Source of the DNA: an uncultured Oscillospiraceae bacterium | GTDB lineage: Bacteria > Bacillota > Clostridia > Oscillospirales > Oscillospiraceae | Assembly: GCA_934636305.1 (NCBI GenBank) | Contig: CAKUAM010000001.1 | Location: 17,442 to 81,441 of the forward strand | DNA length: 64,000 nucleotides | Direction of reading: 5' to 3' | Shown: positions 53,272 through 61,621 of the stretch, piece after piece | How the letters are laid out: each line of letters opens with the position of its first letter | How positions within the stretch are numbered: the first letter of the stretch is position 1 | Made by a program: the position numbers and the translations under genes | Notes under the pieces: model-generated | What the model saw: only the letters and a program-made list of their open reading frames with translations | The model's database searches: none | Told to the model about the DNA's origin: nothing

Positions 53272-53357
53272 GAACGAAACTATTACGAAGATAAAAAGCG
53301 GCAAATCTCCGTTTGTTGTGGAAGTATCCGAAAGTTTTTTCGCACAATAACTTTTTC

Positions 53358-53434
53358 TTGCATCCCCGCCGTCCCTATGCTATAGTAGGCCTGTACCCAC
53401 CGCTGAAGGAAGGCTTCTGCGGTGGGCTTTTTTC
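53358..53434 (+). ncRNA. Candidate short RNA: promoter followed at once by a terminator
   Basis: -35 TTGCAT (53358-53363), 17-bp spacer, -10 TATAGT (53381-53386). About ten bases after the -10 begins a hairpin (53396-53403 with 53419-53426, inner GAAG/CTTC pairs) followed by TTTTTT. No plus-strand gene lies near. The transcript would be about 40-45 bases. It could be a tiny RNA or a decayed leader. Confidence 0.42.
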
Positions 53435-53446
53435 TGCAGACAGACC

Positions 53447-53477
53447 GACATCCGCAGGGGCACGCTCTGCGGATGTC
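53447..53477 (-). terminator. Hairpin after the L,D-transpeptidase gene
   Basis: 11-bp perfect stem (53467-53477 with 53447-53457) just past the stop on the minus strand; the tail GGTCTGTCTG is a poor T-run. Confidence 0.55.
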
Positions 53478-53489
53478 GTGGGACTGATG

Positions 53490-55133
53490 TCAGGTTGCAG
53501 GTCTTGTGGCCGCGCTGGCCTTATCCGCCGTTTCGTCCGTCTGCGCCGGAAGCTCAAACGGGACAACATCCTCCGGCTGGATCTCAATCCGGTCGCTGCC
53601 CGGCGTCAGCACACGTGTGCCGGACTCCACCTGCACATCCGACGTTGTGCCGCGCACCGGCTCTTTCGTCTCATACGGATTGCCGTTGGCCGGCTCATAC
53701 CACTTGTTCTGACCATGCATAATGACCGGCGTTCCATCCTCGACAAGATTCCAGATCATTGCCATGGCCTCCTCCGGCGTATTGACACAGCCGTGCGAGC
53801 CGCCGTATACATAGAAGCTTGCACCGAAATTTGACCGCCATGACGCGTCATGCAGGCCGATGAGGTCGCCCACAACGCTGACCCAGTATTTGACGAACAC
53901 CAGGTAATCGTCGCCCTGCAGCCAGACATCGTGCTCCTTGCCATGCGCCTCATAGAGGCCCGTCGGCGTCTGGTGACCGTTGAGTGCGCCTGTCACCACG
54001 TTCGTATTGACAACGAGACGGCCATCCTTGATAAACGTCATCTGCTGGTTATCAAAATCAACCTCGACATAGCTCTGCCCCAGCGAGAACGGCTTGCCCT
54101 CTTTATCATAGCATGTGGCCTGCGCATCCACCTCGCCGGACTGCATGGTCAGAATCTGCGCCTTGACCTGCTCCAGGACGCGCTGCGCATCGACCAGATA
54201 GTTGCACCTTACAAAGTCAACCGCCGTCATACCCTTGACCCAGGAATCAAAAATGAACGGCGCATCATATTTATTGTATTTTGTCGCCCACTGCGAAACT
54301 GTCTGTGCCAGCTCATCCTCGCGGATCACGATGGCGCCGTCTGCATCCAAATCGACAAGCGAGGCAAGCTCCTTACTGGTGAGCGTCTCCTCCCCGGTCG
54401 GCAGCAGGCCCGCATCGTCGGCATTGAAGGTAACCTTGATCTCCAGCTCCGCCAGTTCCTTCCGGAACAGGCTGTCCGGCGTGTCGGTCAGCGTATCGGT
54501 CGTGACAGCCGGCCGCAGATAGCAGTCCACCGAGGTCAGCTCAAACGATGCGTCCGGCACGCCGGAGCCCGTCGCCGTCATCCCGGCCACCGCATCCTGC
54601 AGACCCTGCAGGATGGTCTGCTCATTGAGCTCATCGCCCATCACTTCCGGGTGAACGCTATAGACGCCGTCTGCCAGCTCAATATACGCATCCGCAGATG
54701 CCGTCCGGTGCACGCGCTGCAGATCCGCCAGCACCGCGCGCAGATCCATCGTGTCCAGCTCCGGCGCCACCGCCGCAGGCGACGGATGGCTTTTCTTCCC
54801 CCATTCCAGCCGGCTTTTGATCGGCAGCGCAGCAAAATCCGCCGGTGTCAGCCGATCCTCCTGCGTGAACTGCGCCGTGGCCCGATCCAGCATGCTCTGC
54901 TGCAGGCCAAGCGTCTGCAGATCATAGCTGCCGATCTGCGCGCCGTTTTCTGTCACCGTCAGCGACGCGCTGCCGATGCCGTCGAGCATGCTTTTGTACT
55001 GCGCATAGACCTGCGCATGCAGCTGCTCGGCGCTTCCGGTCTGCGACTGCAGCCAGAACCAGCCGCCGGCTGCGGCCGCAGCCAGCACGGCAACCACAAT
55101 CAGAATCACCCAAAGGGCGCGATGCTTTTTCAT
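53490..55133 (-). CDS. Membrane-anchored L,D-transpeptidase (YkuD domain)
   Basis: A 547-residue cell-wall enzyme that makes 3-3 cross-links or attaches proteins to peptidoglycan. One N-terminal membrane segment (LWVILIVVAVLAAAAAGGWFW) anchors it outside the cell. A long middle region, probably a putative peptidoglycan-binding domain of the YkuD-associated type, spans about 30-330. The YkuD core has HGKEHDVWLQ and the active-site GGSHGCVNT near residue 440. A C-terminal low-complexity tail follows. GGAGG precedes the ATG. Confidence 0.9.
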   Translation of the reverse strand: MKKHRALWVILIVVAVLAAAAAGGWFWLQSQTGSAEQLHAQVYAQYKSMLDGIGSASLTVTENGAQIGSYDLQTLGLQQSMLDRATAQFTQEDRLTPADFAALPIKSRLEWGKKSHPSPAAVAPELDTMDLRAVLADLQRVHRTASADAYIELADGVYSVHPEVMGDELNEQTILQGLQDAVAGMTATGSGVPDASFELTSVDCYLRPAVTTDTLTDTPDSLFRKELAELEIKVTFNADDAGLLPTGEETLTSKELASLVDLDADGAIVIREDELAQTVSQWATKYNKYDAPFIFDSWVKGMTAVDFVRCNYLVDAQRVLEQVKAQILTMQSGEVDAQATCYDKEGKPFSLGQSYVEVDFDNQQMTFIKDGRLVVNTNVVTGALNGHQTPTGLYEAHGKEHDVWLQGDDYLVFVKYWVSVVGDLIGLHDASWRSNFGASFYVYGGSHGCVNTPEEAMAMIWNLVEDGTPVIMHGQNKWYEPANGNPYETKEPVRGTTSDVQVESGTRVLTPGSDRIEIQPEDVVPFELPAQTDETADKASAATRPAT

Positions 55134-55183
55134 AGTTTTCCTCCGCTTCTCTCTGCGTGCGCCTCATGCGCACTTCTGCGAAA

Positions 55184-55211
55184 ATTATAACAGATTCGGT
55201 CATAAATTCAA
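55184..55211 (-). promoter_or_regulatory. Promoter of the L,D-transpeptidase gene
   Basis: -35 TTGAAT at 55206-55211, 16-bp spacer, -10 TATAAT at 55184-55189 on the minus strand. Confidence 0.58.
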
Positions 55212-55241
55212 CACGTTTTACAGCCGATCCCAAGATTTTCT

Positions 55242-55270
55242 TTGCAAGCATCGCCGCCGCACGCTATAAT
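55242..55270 (+). promoter_or_regulatory. Promoter of rlmA
   Basis: -35 TTGCAA at 55242-55247, 17-bp spacer, -10 TATAAT at 55265-55270. Confidence 0.72.
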
Positions 55271-55292
55271 AACTGAAACAGGAGGACGCAAT

Positions 55293-56135
55293 ATGCTTGA
55301 ACTGATCTGTCCCATATGCCGAAAGCCCCTGCGGCGCGCACAGGCGGCATTCCGCTGTGAAAATAACCACAGCTATGACATCGCGCGCAGCGGCTATGTC
55401 AATCTGCTGCCCCCCTCGCCATCCGGCAAACGCCACGGCGACGACAAGCGCATGGTGGCCGCACGGACGGCATTCTTATCCGGCGGCTATTATGATCATC
55501 TCATGGAGGCGGTCTGTCAATTGGCCGGCGAATATACGCCGCAGCATGCGGCAATTGTCGATGCCGGCTGCGGGGAGGGTGCCTATACCCGCCGTCTGTA
55601 CGACACGCTTTGTGCCATGGGACGCAGGCCTGAGATGATCGGGCTGGACATTTCCGCCGACGCAGCCAGGCGCGCAGCCAGAGCACTGCCCGACGGCTGC
55701 ATCTGTGTGGCCAGCACGGCGAGTATACCGCTTTCCGACGGCAGCGCAGATCTGATTGTCAATATTTTCTCCCCGTTCATGCCGGCGGAATTTCACCGCG
55801 TGCTGCGCGCGGGCGGATATCTTCTTCGCGTTGTGCCGATGGAACGGCACCTGTGGGAGCTGAAGGCTGCGGTCTATGACACACCGTATGAAAACCCGCC
55901 CACACTGCTTGACGCGGAGGGATTTTCTCTTGTACAGGAGCAGCAGCTGCGCAAATCCATCCTGCTGCCGACACATGACGCCGTGCAGGCGCTTTTTGAA
56001 ATGACGCCCTACTATTATAAAACCGGTGCGGAGGATCAGAAAAAGCTGGACGCTGTCAACCAGCTGACTGTTACAACGGAATTTCTGCTGGCAGTCTATC
56101 AGAAGCCGGAACCTCACATACAAACATTTGCTTAA
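55293..56135 (+). CDS. rlmA: 23S rRNA (guanine-N1) methyltransferase RlmA family
   Basis: A 280-residue SAM-dependent enzyme that methylates G745 or G748 of 23S rRNA; some members give resistance to macrolides such as tylosin. The zinc site uses Cys6, Cys9, Cys22 and His26 (CPICRKPL, CENNH). The SAM pocket reads VDAGCGEGAYTRRL near residue 88, and NIFSPF near 157 replaces the usual NPPY-type loop. The ATG at 55293 has GGAGG seven bases upstream and lies just past the promoter. Confidence 0.9.
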   Translation: MLELICPICRKPLRRAQAAFRCENNHSYDIARSGYVNLLPPSPSGKRHGDDKRMVAARTAFLSGGYYDHLMEAVCQLAGEYTPQHAAIVDAGCGEGAYTRRLYDTLCAMGRRPEMIGLDISADAARRAARALPDGCICVASTASIPLSDGSADLIVNIFSPFMPAEFHRVLRAGGYLLRVVPMERHLWELKAAVYDTPYENPPTLLDAEGFSLVQEQQLRKSILLPTHDAVQALFEMTPYYYKTGAEDQKKLDAVNQLTVTTEFLLAVYQKPEPHIQTFA

Positions 56136-56256
56136 AGACGCTCCTCATAGGGGCCGTATTTCTCAACATTTTCTTTTTTGCCTCCCCAAACGGTGAAGAA
56201 CGGACCATACTTTGGTTTTCTTGGATCTTTCCCGCGCTGCCTGAAAGACTTAGGCG

Positions 56257-56302
56257 AATCCGTACTGCCTGACAAACTTTGTTGGCAGTACGGATTTTCT
56301 GC
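56257..56302 (+). terminator. Terminator downstream of rlmA
   Basis: 13-bp perfect stem (56257-56269 with 56284-56296) ending in GGATTTTCT; about 120 bases past the stop. Confidence 0.75.
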
Positions 56303-56399
56303 ACCTATGAAACTGCAACTGCCATCATATTTGATGCCGAGATGACGGGCGGCGCGCAGTCAGACTCCGGTAAGGTGACTTGGTGCGATATGAGTTCTA

Positions 56400-56549
56400 G
56401 CCAGTTTGTTTCTTGCCTAAATTCAGAGGCGGCAGGCACCAAACGTAACCTGGCGCCCCTTTTCTCCCCCATCTTTTCCGGCAAGACGGAAAAGATGGGG
56501 CCGTCGGAAACATTTCAATGAACCACCCAGCGACATAGTCGCTGGGTGG
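56400..56549. other. Candidate structured non-coding element with strong consecutive hairpins
   Basis: Part of the 531-base gap between rlmA and pcrA. A branched fold may close with GCCAGTTTG and CAAACGTAACCTGGC (about 56400-56455). It is followed by a 14-bp perfect hairpin (56467-56480 with 56487-56500) and a 12-bp perfect hairpin with a 3-base loop (56523-56534 with 56538-56549). Strand is not decided. No convincing gene was found in 56136-56666. Confidence 0.4.
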
Positions 56550-56666
56550 AAAAGAAGAAGCAAACACAGAGGATCATGGACATTGCCTGCAGTGGCTCGT
56601 TCTGACACGCCGCCGGAATTTGCTGCCTGACAGAGCACAAGTGGCAGCGGCCTGTGGTTTTTCCTA

Positions 56667-58817
56667 TCACAGCTTTTCCAGCTTTGCGCGCAGAGAAATC
56701 GCGCGCGGCGTCTGCATGGCATCAAACTGTACCAGCTGTGCCTGTCCTGTCTCATCGAGCTCCAGCGCAGTTCCATCGCCAAACACAGCGTGGCGCACGC
56801 GTGTGCCGGGCGCAAAGCCCTTGGCACACGCCGCCTCATCCAGAAACCGGGCGGAAAAGCCAATATACTCGCGTGCCTGCCGGATAAGCTCCTCCCGGGG
56901 CGTCTGCGTGAAGGCAAGAAGCGACGAATCCACATCCAGCAGGAACCGCGACGGGTACCGCGGGCTGCCGTCAAGATTCCGCCCCTCTGCCTCGGACAGA
57001 TACAGCGCCTTCTGCGCGCGCGTCATTGCCACAAAGCACAGCCGGCGTTCTTCCTCCATGCCGGGCAGCGTCCGCGTCTTTTTTGACGGGAAAATGCCCT
57101 CATTCATCGCGCACAAAAAGACATGCGGAAACTCCAGGCCCTTCGCACTGTGAACCGTCATAAGCCGGACCTGATCGCGCGGATCGTCAACATCCGCATT
57201 GGTAAACAGCGCCACGTGGGCCAGATAATGCTCCAGCGTGCATTCCTCGCCGCAGGTTGTCTCATAGGTATAGATCGACTGCTTGAGCTCCGCCAGATTA
57301 TCCAGCCGCATCTGGCTGCCCTCTGTGCGGAGCATCGCCTCATACCCGCTCTGCTCCAACACCTGCGCCAGCAGCTCCGATACCGGCTGCTGCGCATACG
57401 TTGCGGCAAACTGCCCGATCAGTGCCACAAGCTTTCCGCCCTTCGTGCCGCGCAGCAGTTCCCCGTCCAGATTCCGGCGCAGCGCCTCAAACAGCGTGCA
57501 CCCATTCTGCGCGGCATACTCCTTCAAAAACGCCATGCGGCGCTCACCGAGATTGCGCTTCGGCACATTTGCAACACGCAGGAACGACAGATCATCCCGG
57601 TAGGCAATCAGACGCAGATAGCTCAGTGCATCCTTGATCTCCGCTCTGGCAAAGAACTGCACGCCGCTGTAGATGGTGTAGGGGATTTTGCTCTTGAGCA
57701 GACTCTCCTCAATCCCGCGGGTAATATAATGCGCGCGGTACAAGATCGCCATATCCCGGTAGTCTGTTCCGGCCTCATGCAGCTGCGTGATCTGCTCTGC
57801 AATCCAGCGCGCCTCGTATTCACTGTTGGCCGCGTGGTGGCAAAGGACAGGCCCGCCGTCCGGCCGCATGGGAATCAGATCCTTTTTGATCCGGTTCCGA
57901 TTCTTTTCAATCAGACTGTTGCAGACCGCAAGGATCTGCGGCGTGGAGCGGTAGTTCTCCATCATCAGGATGGTCTTTGTCCCGGGGTAGGCCCGGTCAA
58001 ACTCCAGCAGATACCGCACATCGGCGCCGCGCCAGGTATAGATGGTCTGATCCGGGTCGCCGACGATAAACAGATTCTGATGGTATCCGCACAGCACCTG
58101 CATCAGCTCATACTGCGGCTCATCTATATCCTGAAATTCATCGATCATGATATACTCCAGCCGTTTCTGCCATTTCAGCCGGATATCCTCATGCGTTTTG
58201 AAGATATAAAGTGAAAATTTTATCAGGTCGTTATAATCCAGACCAAAGCACTTCTTCTGCTGATACAGATATCCATAGAAAATGATGTCCTGGACGCTCT
58301 GCGCCTGCAGATATTTTTCCCGCAGCGTCTCCAGCGGCAGCGCCAGCATATCCTCGTAATAGTCCGGCCGCGCCTTGAGCTTCAGCATCTCAATTCTGTC
58401 GCGCGCATGGGAAAAGGTCATGTCCCGCAGCGTCAGCCCACGCTCCTCGTACACAATCTGCAGCATCGCATCAATATCGCTGTTGTCCAGCACCAGAAAG
58501 CTCTTGGGATAGCCAACCGCATGACTGTCCTCCTGCAGAATGGACACACAGAAGCCATGGAAGGTGTTGACATAGCCGGTGTCGTTGTCGCCGGTCAGCG
58601 CGTGAATACGCTGCCGCATCTCATTGGTGGCCTTATTGGTAAACGTCACACAAAGCAGGTTTCCCGGCAGGATTCCAAGCTCCAGAACCAGATACGCAAA
58701 CCGCCGTGCCAGCGCCCGCGTCTTGCCGGAGCCTGCCCCGGCGATCACGCGCACGTAGCCCTCTGTCGCTAAAACAGCCTGCCGCTGCGCCTCGTTCAGT
58801 CCCTCCAGCAGATCCAT
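56667..58817 (-). CDS. pcrA: UvrD/PcrA-type ATP-dependent DNA helicase
   Basis: A 716-residue superfamily 1A 3'-5' helicase involved in repair and replication conflict. LNEAQRQAV (Q motif), Walker A AGAGSGKTRALARRF at 26-40, Walker B DEFQDIDEPQ near 225, VGDPDQTIYTWRGA near 250, and VRLMTVHSAKGLEFPHVF near 553 (motif V) are all present. A C-terminal region ends with GDGTALELDETGQAQLVQFD, the KOW-like PcrA tail. The start follows GAGGAG. Its promoter abuts a perfect 17-bp hairpin. Confidence 0.93.
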   Translation of the reverse strand: MDLLEGLNEAQRQAVLATEGYVRVIAGAGSGKTRALARRFAYLVLELGILPGNLLCVTFTNKATNEMRQRIHALTGDNDTGYVNTFHGFCVSILQEDSHAVGYPKSFLVLDNSDIDAMLQIVYEERGLTLRDMTFSHARDRIEMLKLKARPDYYEDMLALPLETLREKYLQAQSVQDIIFYGYLYQQKKCFGLDYNDLIKFSLYIFKTHEDIRLKWQKRLEYIMIDEFQDIDEPQYELMQVLCGYHQNLFIVGDPDQTIYTWRGADVRYLLEFDRAYPGTKTILMMENYRSTPQILAVCNSLIEKNRNRIKKDLIPMRPDGGPVLCHHAANSEYEARWIAEQITQLHEAGTDYRDMAILYRAHYITRGIEESLLKSKIPYTIYSGVQFFARAEIKDALSYLRLIAYRDDLSFLRVANVPKRNLGERRMAFLKEYAAQNGCTLFEALRRNLDGELLRGTKGGKLVALIGQFAATYAQQPVSELLAQVLEQSGYEAMLRTEGSQMRLDNLAELKQSIYTYETTCGEECTLEHYLAHVALFTNADVDDPRDQVRLMTVHSAKGLEFPHVFLCAMNEGIFPSKKTRTLPGMEEERRLCFVAMTRAQKALYLSEAEGRNLDGSPRYPSRFLLDVDSSLLAFTQTPREELIRQAREYIGFSARFLDEAACAKGFAPGTRVRHAVFGDGTALELDETGQAQLVQFDAMQTPRAISLRAKLEKL

Positions 58818-58857
58818 CCGTGTTCTCTCCTCTTATTGCGAACAAAATTTCTAAAAT

Positions 58858-58928
58858 ATCGTATCATACAGTCAATCGGCTGTCAACGCAAATGAACCGC
58901 AGACCTACGGCCTGCGGTTCATTTGCGT
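58858..58928 (-). promoter_or_regulatory. pcrA promoter beside a perfect hairpin
   Basis: -35 TTGACA at 58881-58886, 17-bp spacer, -10 TACGAT at 58858-58863 on the minus strand. A 17-bp perfect inverted repeat (58886-58902 with 58912-58928, 9-base loop) ends exactly at the -35 box. It may end the ilvE transcript, though its T-tail is poor. Nothing else is seen between pcrA and ilvE. Confidence 0.6.
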
Positions 58929-59101
58929 GTCGAAAAAGTTTTTTTGCCCCGCTGAGACAGTTTTTCGAACCTTGAAAAAGTTTGAAAAACCACGGTTGAT
59001 TGAACGCAAGGGGGCTCTTTACCCCTTTCACGCTTCCCCTGCTGCTCTGTCTTTCAACTCCTTTTCGTAGTTTTCTGACAGTCTCATGTCCGCTCTCAGC
59101 T

Positions 59102-60163
59102 TCAGATTTCGCACGTCCAGCCGAACGGATCGGGCTTCGTGCCCCACTGGATGCCGGTCAGCTCATCATACAGCTTCTGCGACAGCTCGCCGATCTGGTT
59201 GTTGTTGACCAGATAGTTCTTGTCGTTCCAGCTCAGCTCACCAATCGGGGAGATGACAGCTGCCGTACCAACGCACCACGCTTCTTCCAGTGTGCCCTTG
59301 GCTGCCGCGTCAAACAGCTCGTCCACGCTGAGCAGACGCTCCTCCACCGGCATGCCCCAACTCTTGAGCAGCTCGATGCACGAACGGCGGGTTACACCGC
59401 GCAGGATGGAGCCGGTCAGCGCCGGCGTAACAACGACGCCGTTGATCTTGAACATGACGTTCATGCCGCCGCCTTCCTCGACATACTTGCGCTCCACGCC
59501 GTCGAGCCACAAAACCTGGGAAAAGCCCTTCTCGATGGCGCGGTCGCCGGCGCGGTTGGCTGCGCCGTAGTTGCCGCCGCACTTGGCCTCGCCGGTGCCG
59601 CCGCGCACTGCGCGCACGTCCTCGGTCTCAACCATGATGGGAACCGGCTGCAGGCCGTTTTTGAAGTAGCTGCCGGACGGGGAAAGGATGATTGCAAACG
59701 TGGCCTCATGCACGCCATGCAGTGCCAGCGTCGGATCCGTGGAATACAGGAACGGACGGATGTACAGTGATGTACCAGGATCGGACGGAACCCAGTCCTG
59801 ATCGACACGCACAAGCTCTTTGATTGCCTGCAGGCCGTCGTCCGGGTCAATCTGCGGCAGGCCCAGGCGATCGCAGGAACGGTTGAGCCGCGCCACATTC
59901 TCCCAGGGTCTGAACAGCTGCACCTTGCCGTCCGGGCGGCGGTATGCCTTCATGCCCTCAAAGACCTCGGTGCCGTAATGCAGAACGCTTGCAGCGGGGG
60001 ACAGGCTGATAGGGCCAAAGGGGACAATGCGTGCGTCATGCCAGCCCTTGTCCGCAGTATAGTCCATCAGGAACATATGATCCGTAAAGACAGAGCCGAA
60101 GCCCAGTTTGTCGGACGGGGGAAGGGTACCATGGTTCGGATTACGTGTAATTGTGATATTCAT
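59102..60163 (-). CDS. ilvE: Branched-chain amino acid aminotransferase
   Basis: A 353-residue fold-IV PLP enzyme that swaps amino groups between leucine, isoleucine or valine and 2-oxoglutarate. Catalytic Lys is in EAKCGGNYGAANRAGDRA near residue 205; SQVLWLDGVERKYVEEGGGMNVMF and TPALTGSILRGVTR are signature segments of the long (eukaryote-like) subgroup. GAGGAGGATTTTG precedes the ATG. It starts 13 bases after a 2-hydroxyisocaproate dehydrogenase-like gene, so the pair may run leucine fermentation in the reductive direction rather than biosynthesis. Confidence 0.93.
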   Translation of the reverse strand: MNITITRNPNHGTLPPSDKLGFGSVFTDHMFLMDYTADKGWHDARIVPFGPISLSPAASVLHYGTEVFEGMKAYRRPDGKVQLFRPWENVARLNRSCDRLGLPQIDPDDGLQAIKELVRVDQDWVPSDPGTSLYIRPFLYSTDPTLALHGVHEATFAIILSPSGSYFKNGLQPVPIMVETEDVRAVRGGTGEAKCGGNYGAANRAGDRAIEKGFSQVLWLDGVERKYVEEGGGMNVMFKINGVVVTPALTGSILRGVTRRSCIELLKSWGMPVEERLLSVDELFDAAAKGTLEEAWCVGTAAVISPIGELSWNDKNYLVNNNQIGELSQKLYDELTGIQWGTKPDPFGWTCEI

Positions 60164-60176
60164 TTCAAAATCCTCC

Positions 60177-61127
60177 TCAGATTTCTTTCAAATGCTCCAT
60201 ATTTTTGCGGATTCCTTCACAGCAGCTGTGGAAGGCTGCCTTCTCTGCCTCTGTGAGCGGCAGCTCCACAACCTGCTCAACGCCGTTTGCACCAATGACA
60301 CACGGCACGCCGGCAAACAGGCCGCTCTCGCCGTACTCGCCGCACAGCTCTGCGCTGGCCGGCATGATTGTCTTTTCATCATGCAGCACGATATGCGCCA
60401 TCCGCGCCGCCGTGGTTGCAATGCCATATTCCGTACAGAGCTTGCCGGAGAACGTCACCCAGCCGCCGCCGATGGATTCCTTCTGCAGGGCATCGCGGTC
60501 AAAGCGGAACCGCTCGTCCTTTTCTGCCCAGCGCTCCAGCGGCATGCCGCGGAAGCTGACGCAGGACCAGGGCGCAAACTGCTGGTTGCCGTGCTCGCCG
60601 AGCATATAGCAGGTGATAGACTTATGGTCAATGCCCGTCTGGCGCGCCAGCGCGCTCAGAAGGCGGGAGGTATCAAGCCCCGTGCCCGTGCCGAACACCC
60701 GGCCGCGCGGCAGACCAATGCCCAGGGCAAGCTCACGCGTGACGATATCGCAGGGATTGGTGATGTTGATCAGAACGCCATCAAAGCCGCTTTTTTTGAT
60801 TTCGCCTGCATAGCTGCGCACGGCAGGAATCGTAAAGTCCATCTCTGTCAGCCGGTCATGCGTCTCACGCAGAAGCTCAATCTTGCCGACACTGTTGACA
60901 ATCACGTCGCACGCGCCAAGATCGGCAAAACTGCCGGCGCGCACCGTCACGCGGTGGGGCAGATATGCCGCTGCGTCGCGCAGATCCTGCACCTCGCTGG
61001 CTACTTTCTGCTCATTTTTATCCACAAGGATCAGCTCATCCGCAATTCCCTGCACCGCCAGCGAATACGCCACATGCGCGCCCACATGGCCCAGACCAAT
61101 CACACCAAGAACACGTTTCTTACTCAT
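60177..61127 (-). CDS. L-2-hydroxyisocaproate dehydrogenase-like (LDH/MDH superfamily)
   Basis: A 316-residue NAD-dependent enzyme. GLGHVGAHVAYSLAVQG is the Rossmann motif at 11-27, NITNPCDIVT and GTGTGLDTSRLL follow, and catalytic His is in LGEHGNQQFAPWS. The substrate loop reads NSVGKIELLRETHDRLTEMDF, longer and more hydrophobic than in LDH or MDH, as in lactobacillary L-HicDH. It should reduce branched 2-oxo acids to 2-hydroxy acids. AAAGGATG precedes the ATG at 61127; the open frame continues upstream into a lactate-permease remnant. Co-transcribed with ilvE. Confidence 0.83.
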   Translation of the reverse strand: MSKKRVLGVIGLGHVGAHVAYSLAVQGIADELILVDKNEQKVASEVQDLRDAAAYLPHRVTVRAGSFADLGACDVIVNSVGKIELLRETHDRLTEMDFTIPAVRSYAGEIKKSGFDGVLINITNPCDIVTRELALGIGLPRGRVFGTGTGLDTSRLLSALARQTGIDHKSITCYMLGEHGNQQFAPWSCVSFRGMPLERWAEKDERFRFDRDALQKESIGGGWVTFSGKLCTEYGIATTAARMAHIVLHDEKTIMPASAELCGEYGESGLFAGVPCVIGANGVEQVVELPLTEAEKAAFHSCCEGIRKNMEHLKEI

Positions 61128-61163
61128 TATAATCATCCTTTCCAGAATTTCAATTTCAGATAT

Positions 61164-61500
61164 CAGCCGCATGACCTGGCTCTCGTTGCCGACCTGATCG
61201 ACCGTTGCACAGGCTGCAACCGTGTTGTTCGGGCAGATCATATTGCCGAGCGAAGCGCCCGCATTCTGTCCTGCAAAGATTGTGATCGGATTCATGCCGA
61301 GCGAAGCGCCCGCGTCAATATGCATCTGTGCAAACATCACGCCGCCCGTCGTTACGCCTGCATACATATGTAAAGGCCAGAACCAGCGTCCACACCAGCG
61401 CAATGGGCGCAACACGCTTTGCCGACTGATGAAACGCCAGAATCCCGACCAGAACCACAACGATTGGACTGAGTGCCATAACAAAATTCAGGATGTTCAT
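61164..61500 (-). pseudogene. Remnant of an L-lactate permease (LctP) with a large internal deletion
   Basis: From the ATG at 61500, 45 codons read as an LctP-like N-terminus (ALSPIVVVLVGILAFHQSAK, then APIALVWTLVLAFTY). Near 61362-61372 the match moves to another frame, which reads as the LctP C-terminus (GASLGMNPITIFAGQNAG, then GNMICPNNTVAACATV) up to about 61164. Roughly 400 central residues are missing. The C-terminal frame runs on in frame into the dehydrogenase gene. The first frame stops at 61315. Confidence 0.7.
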
Positions 61501-61569
61501 AGGATGGGTTCTCTTTCTTTATGGTGATAATTTCCCACGCCTCTGCCAGTCGGGCAGGACAAGTAAGAC

Positions 61570-61609
61570 AAAAAGAAAGAGGCTCCGCCGAACCATGGCG
61601 GAGCCTCTT
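61570..61609. terminator. Bidirectional terminator-like hairpin upstream of the permease remnant
   Basis: 13-bp perfect stem (61577-61589 with 61597-61609). On the minus strand it is followed by TCTTTTTG, so it could stop transcripts from the promoter at 61887-61915. Confidence 0.7.
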
Positions 61610-61621
61610 ATTGGATTCCGT

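Noticed and set aside
56423-56666. A minus-strand coding extension downstream of pcrA
   Set aside because: The frame is open only because two GC-rich hairpins contain no stops; there is no start with a ribosome binding site and no family match.
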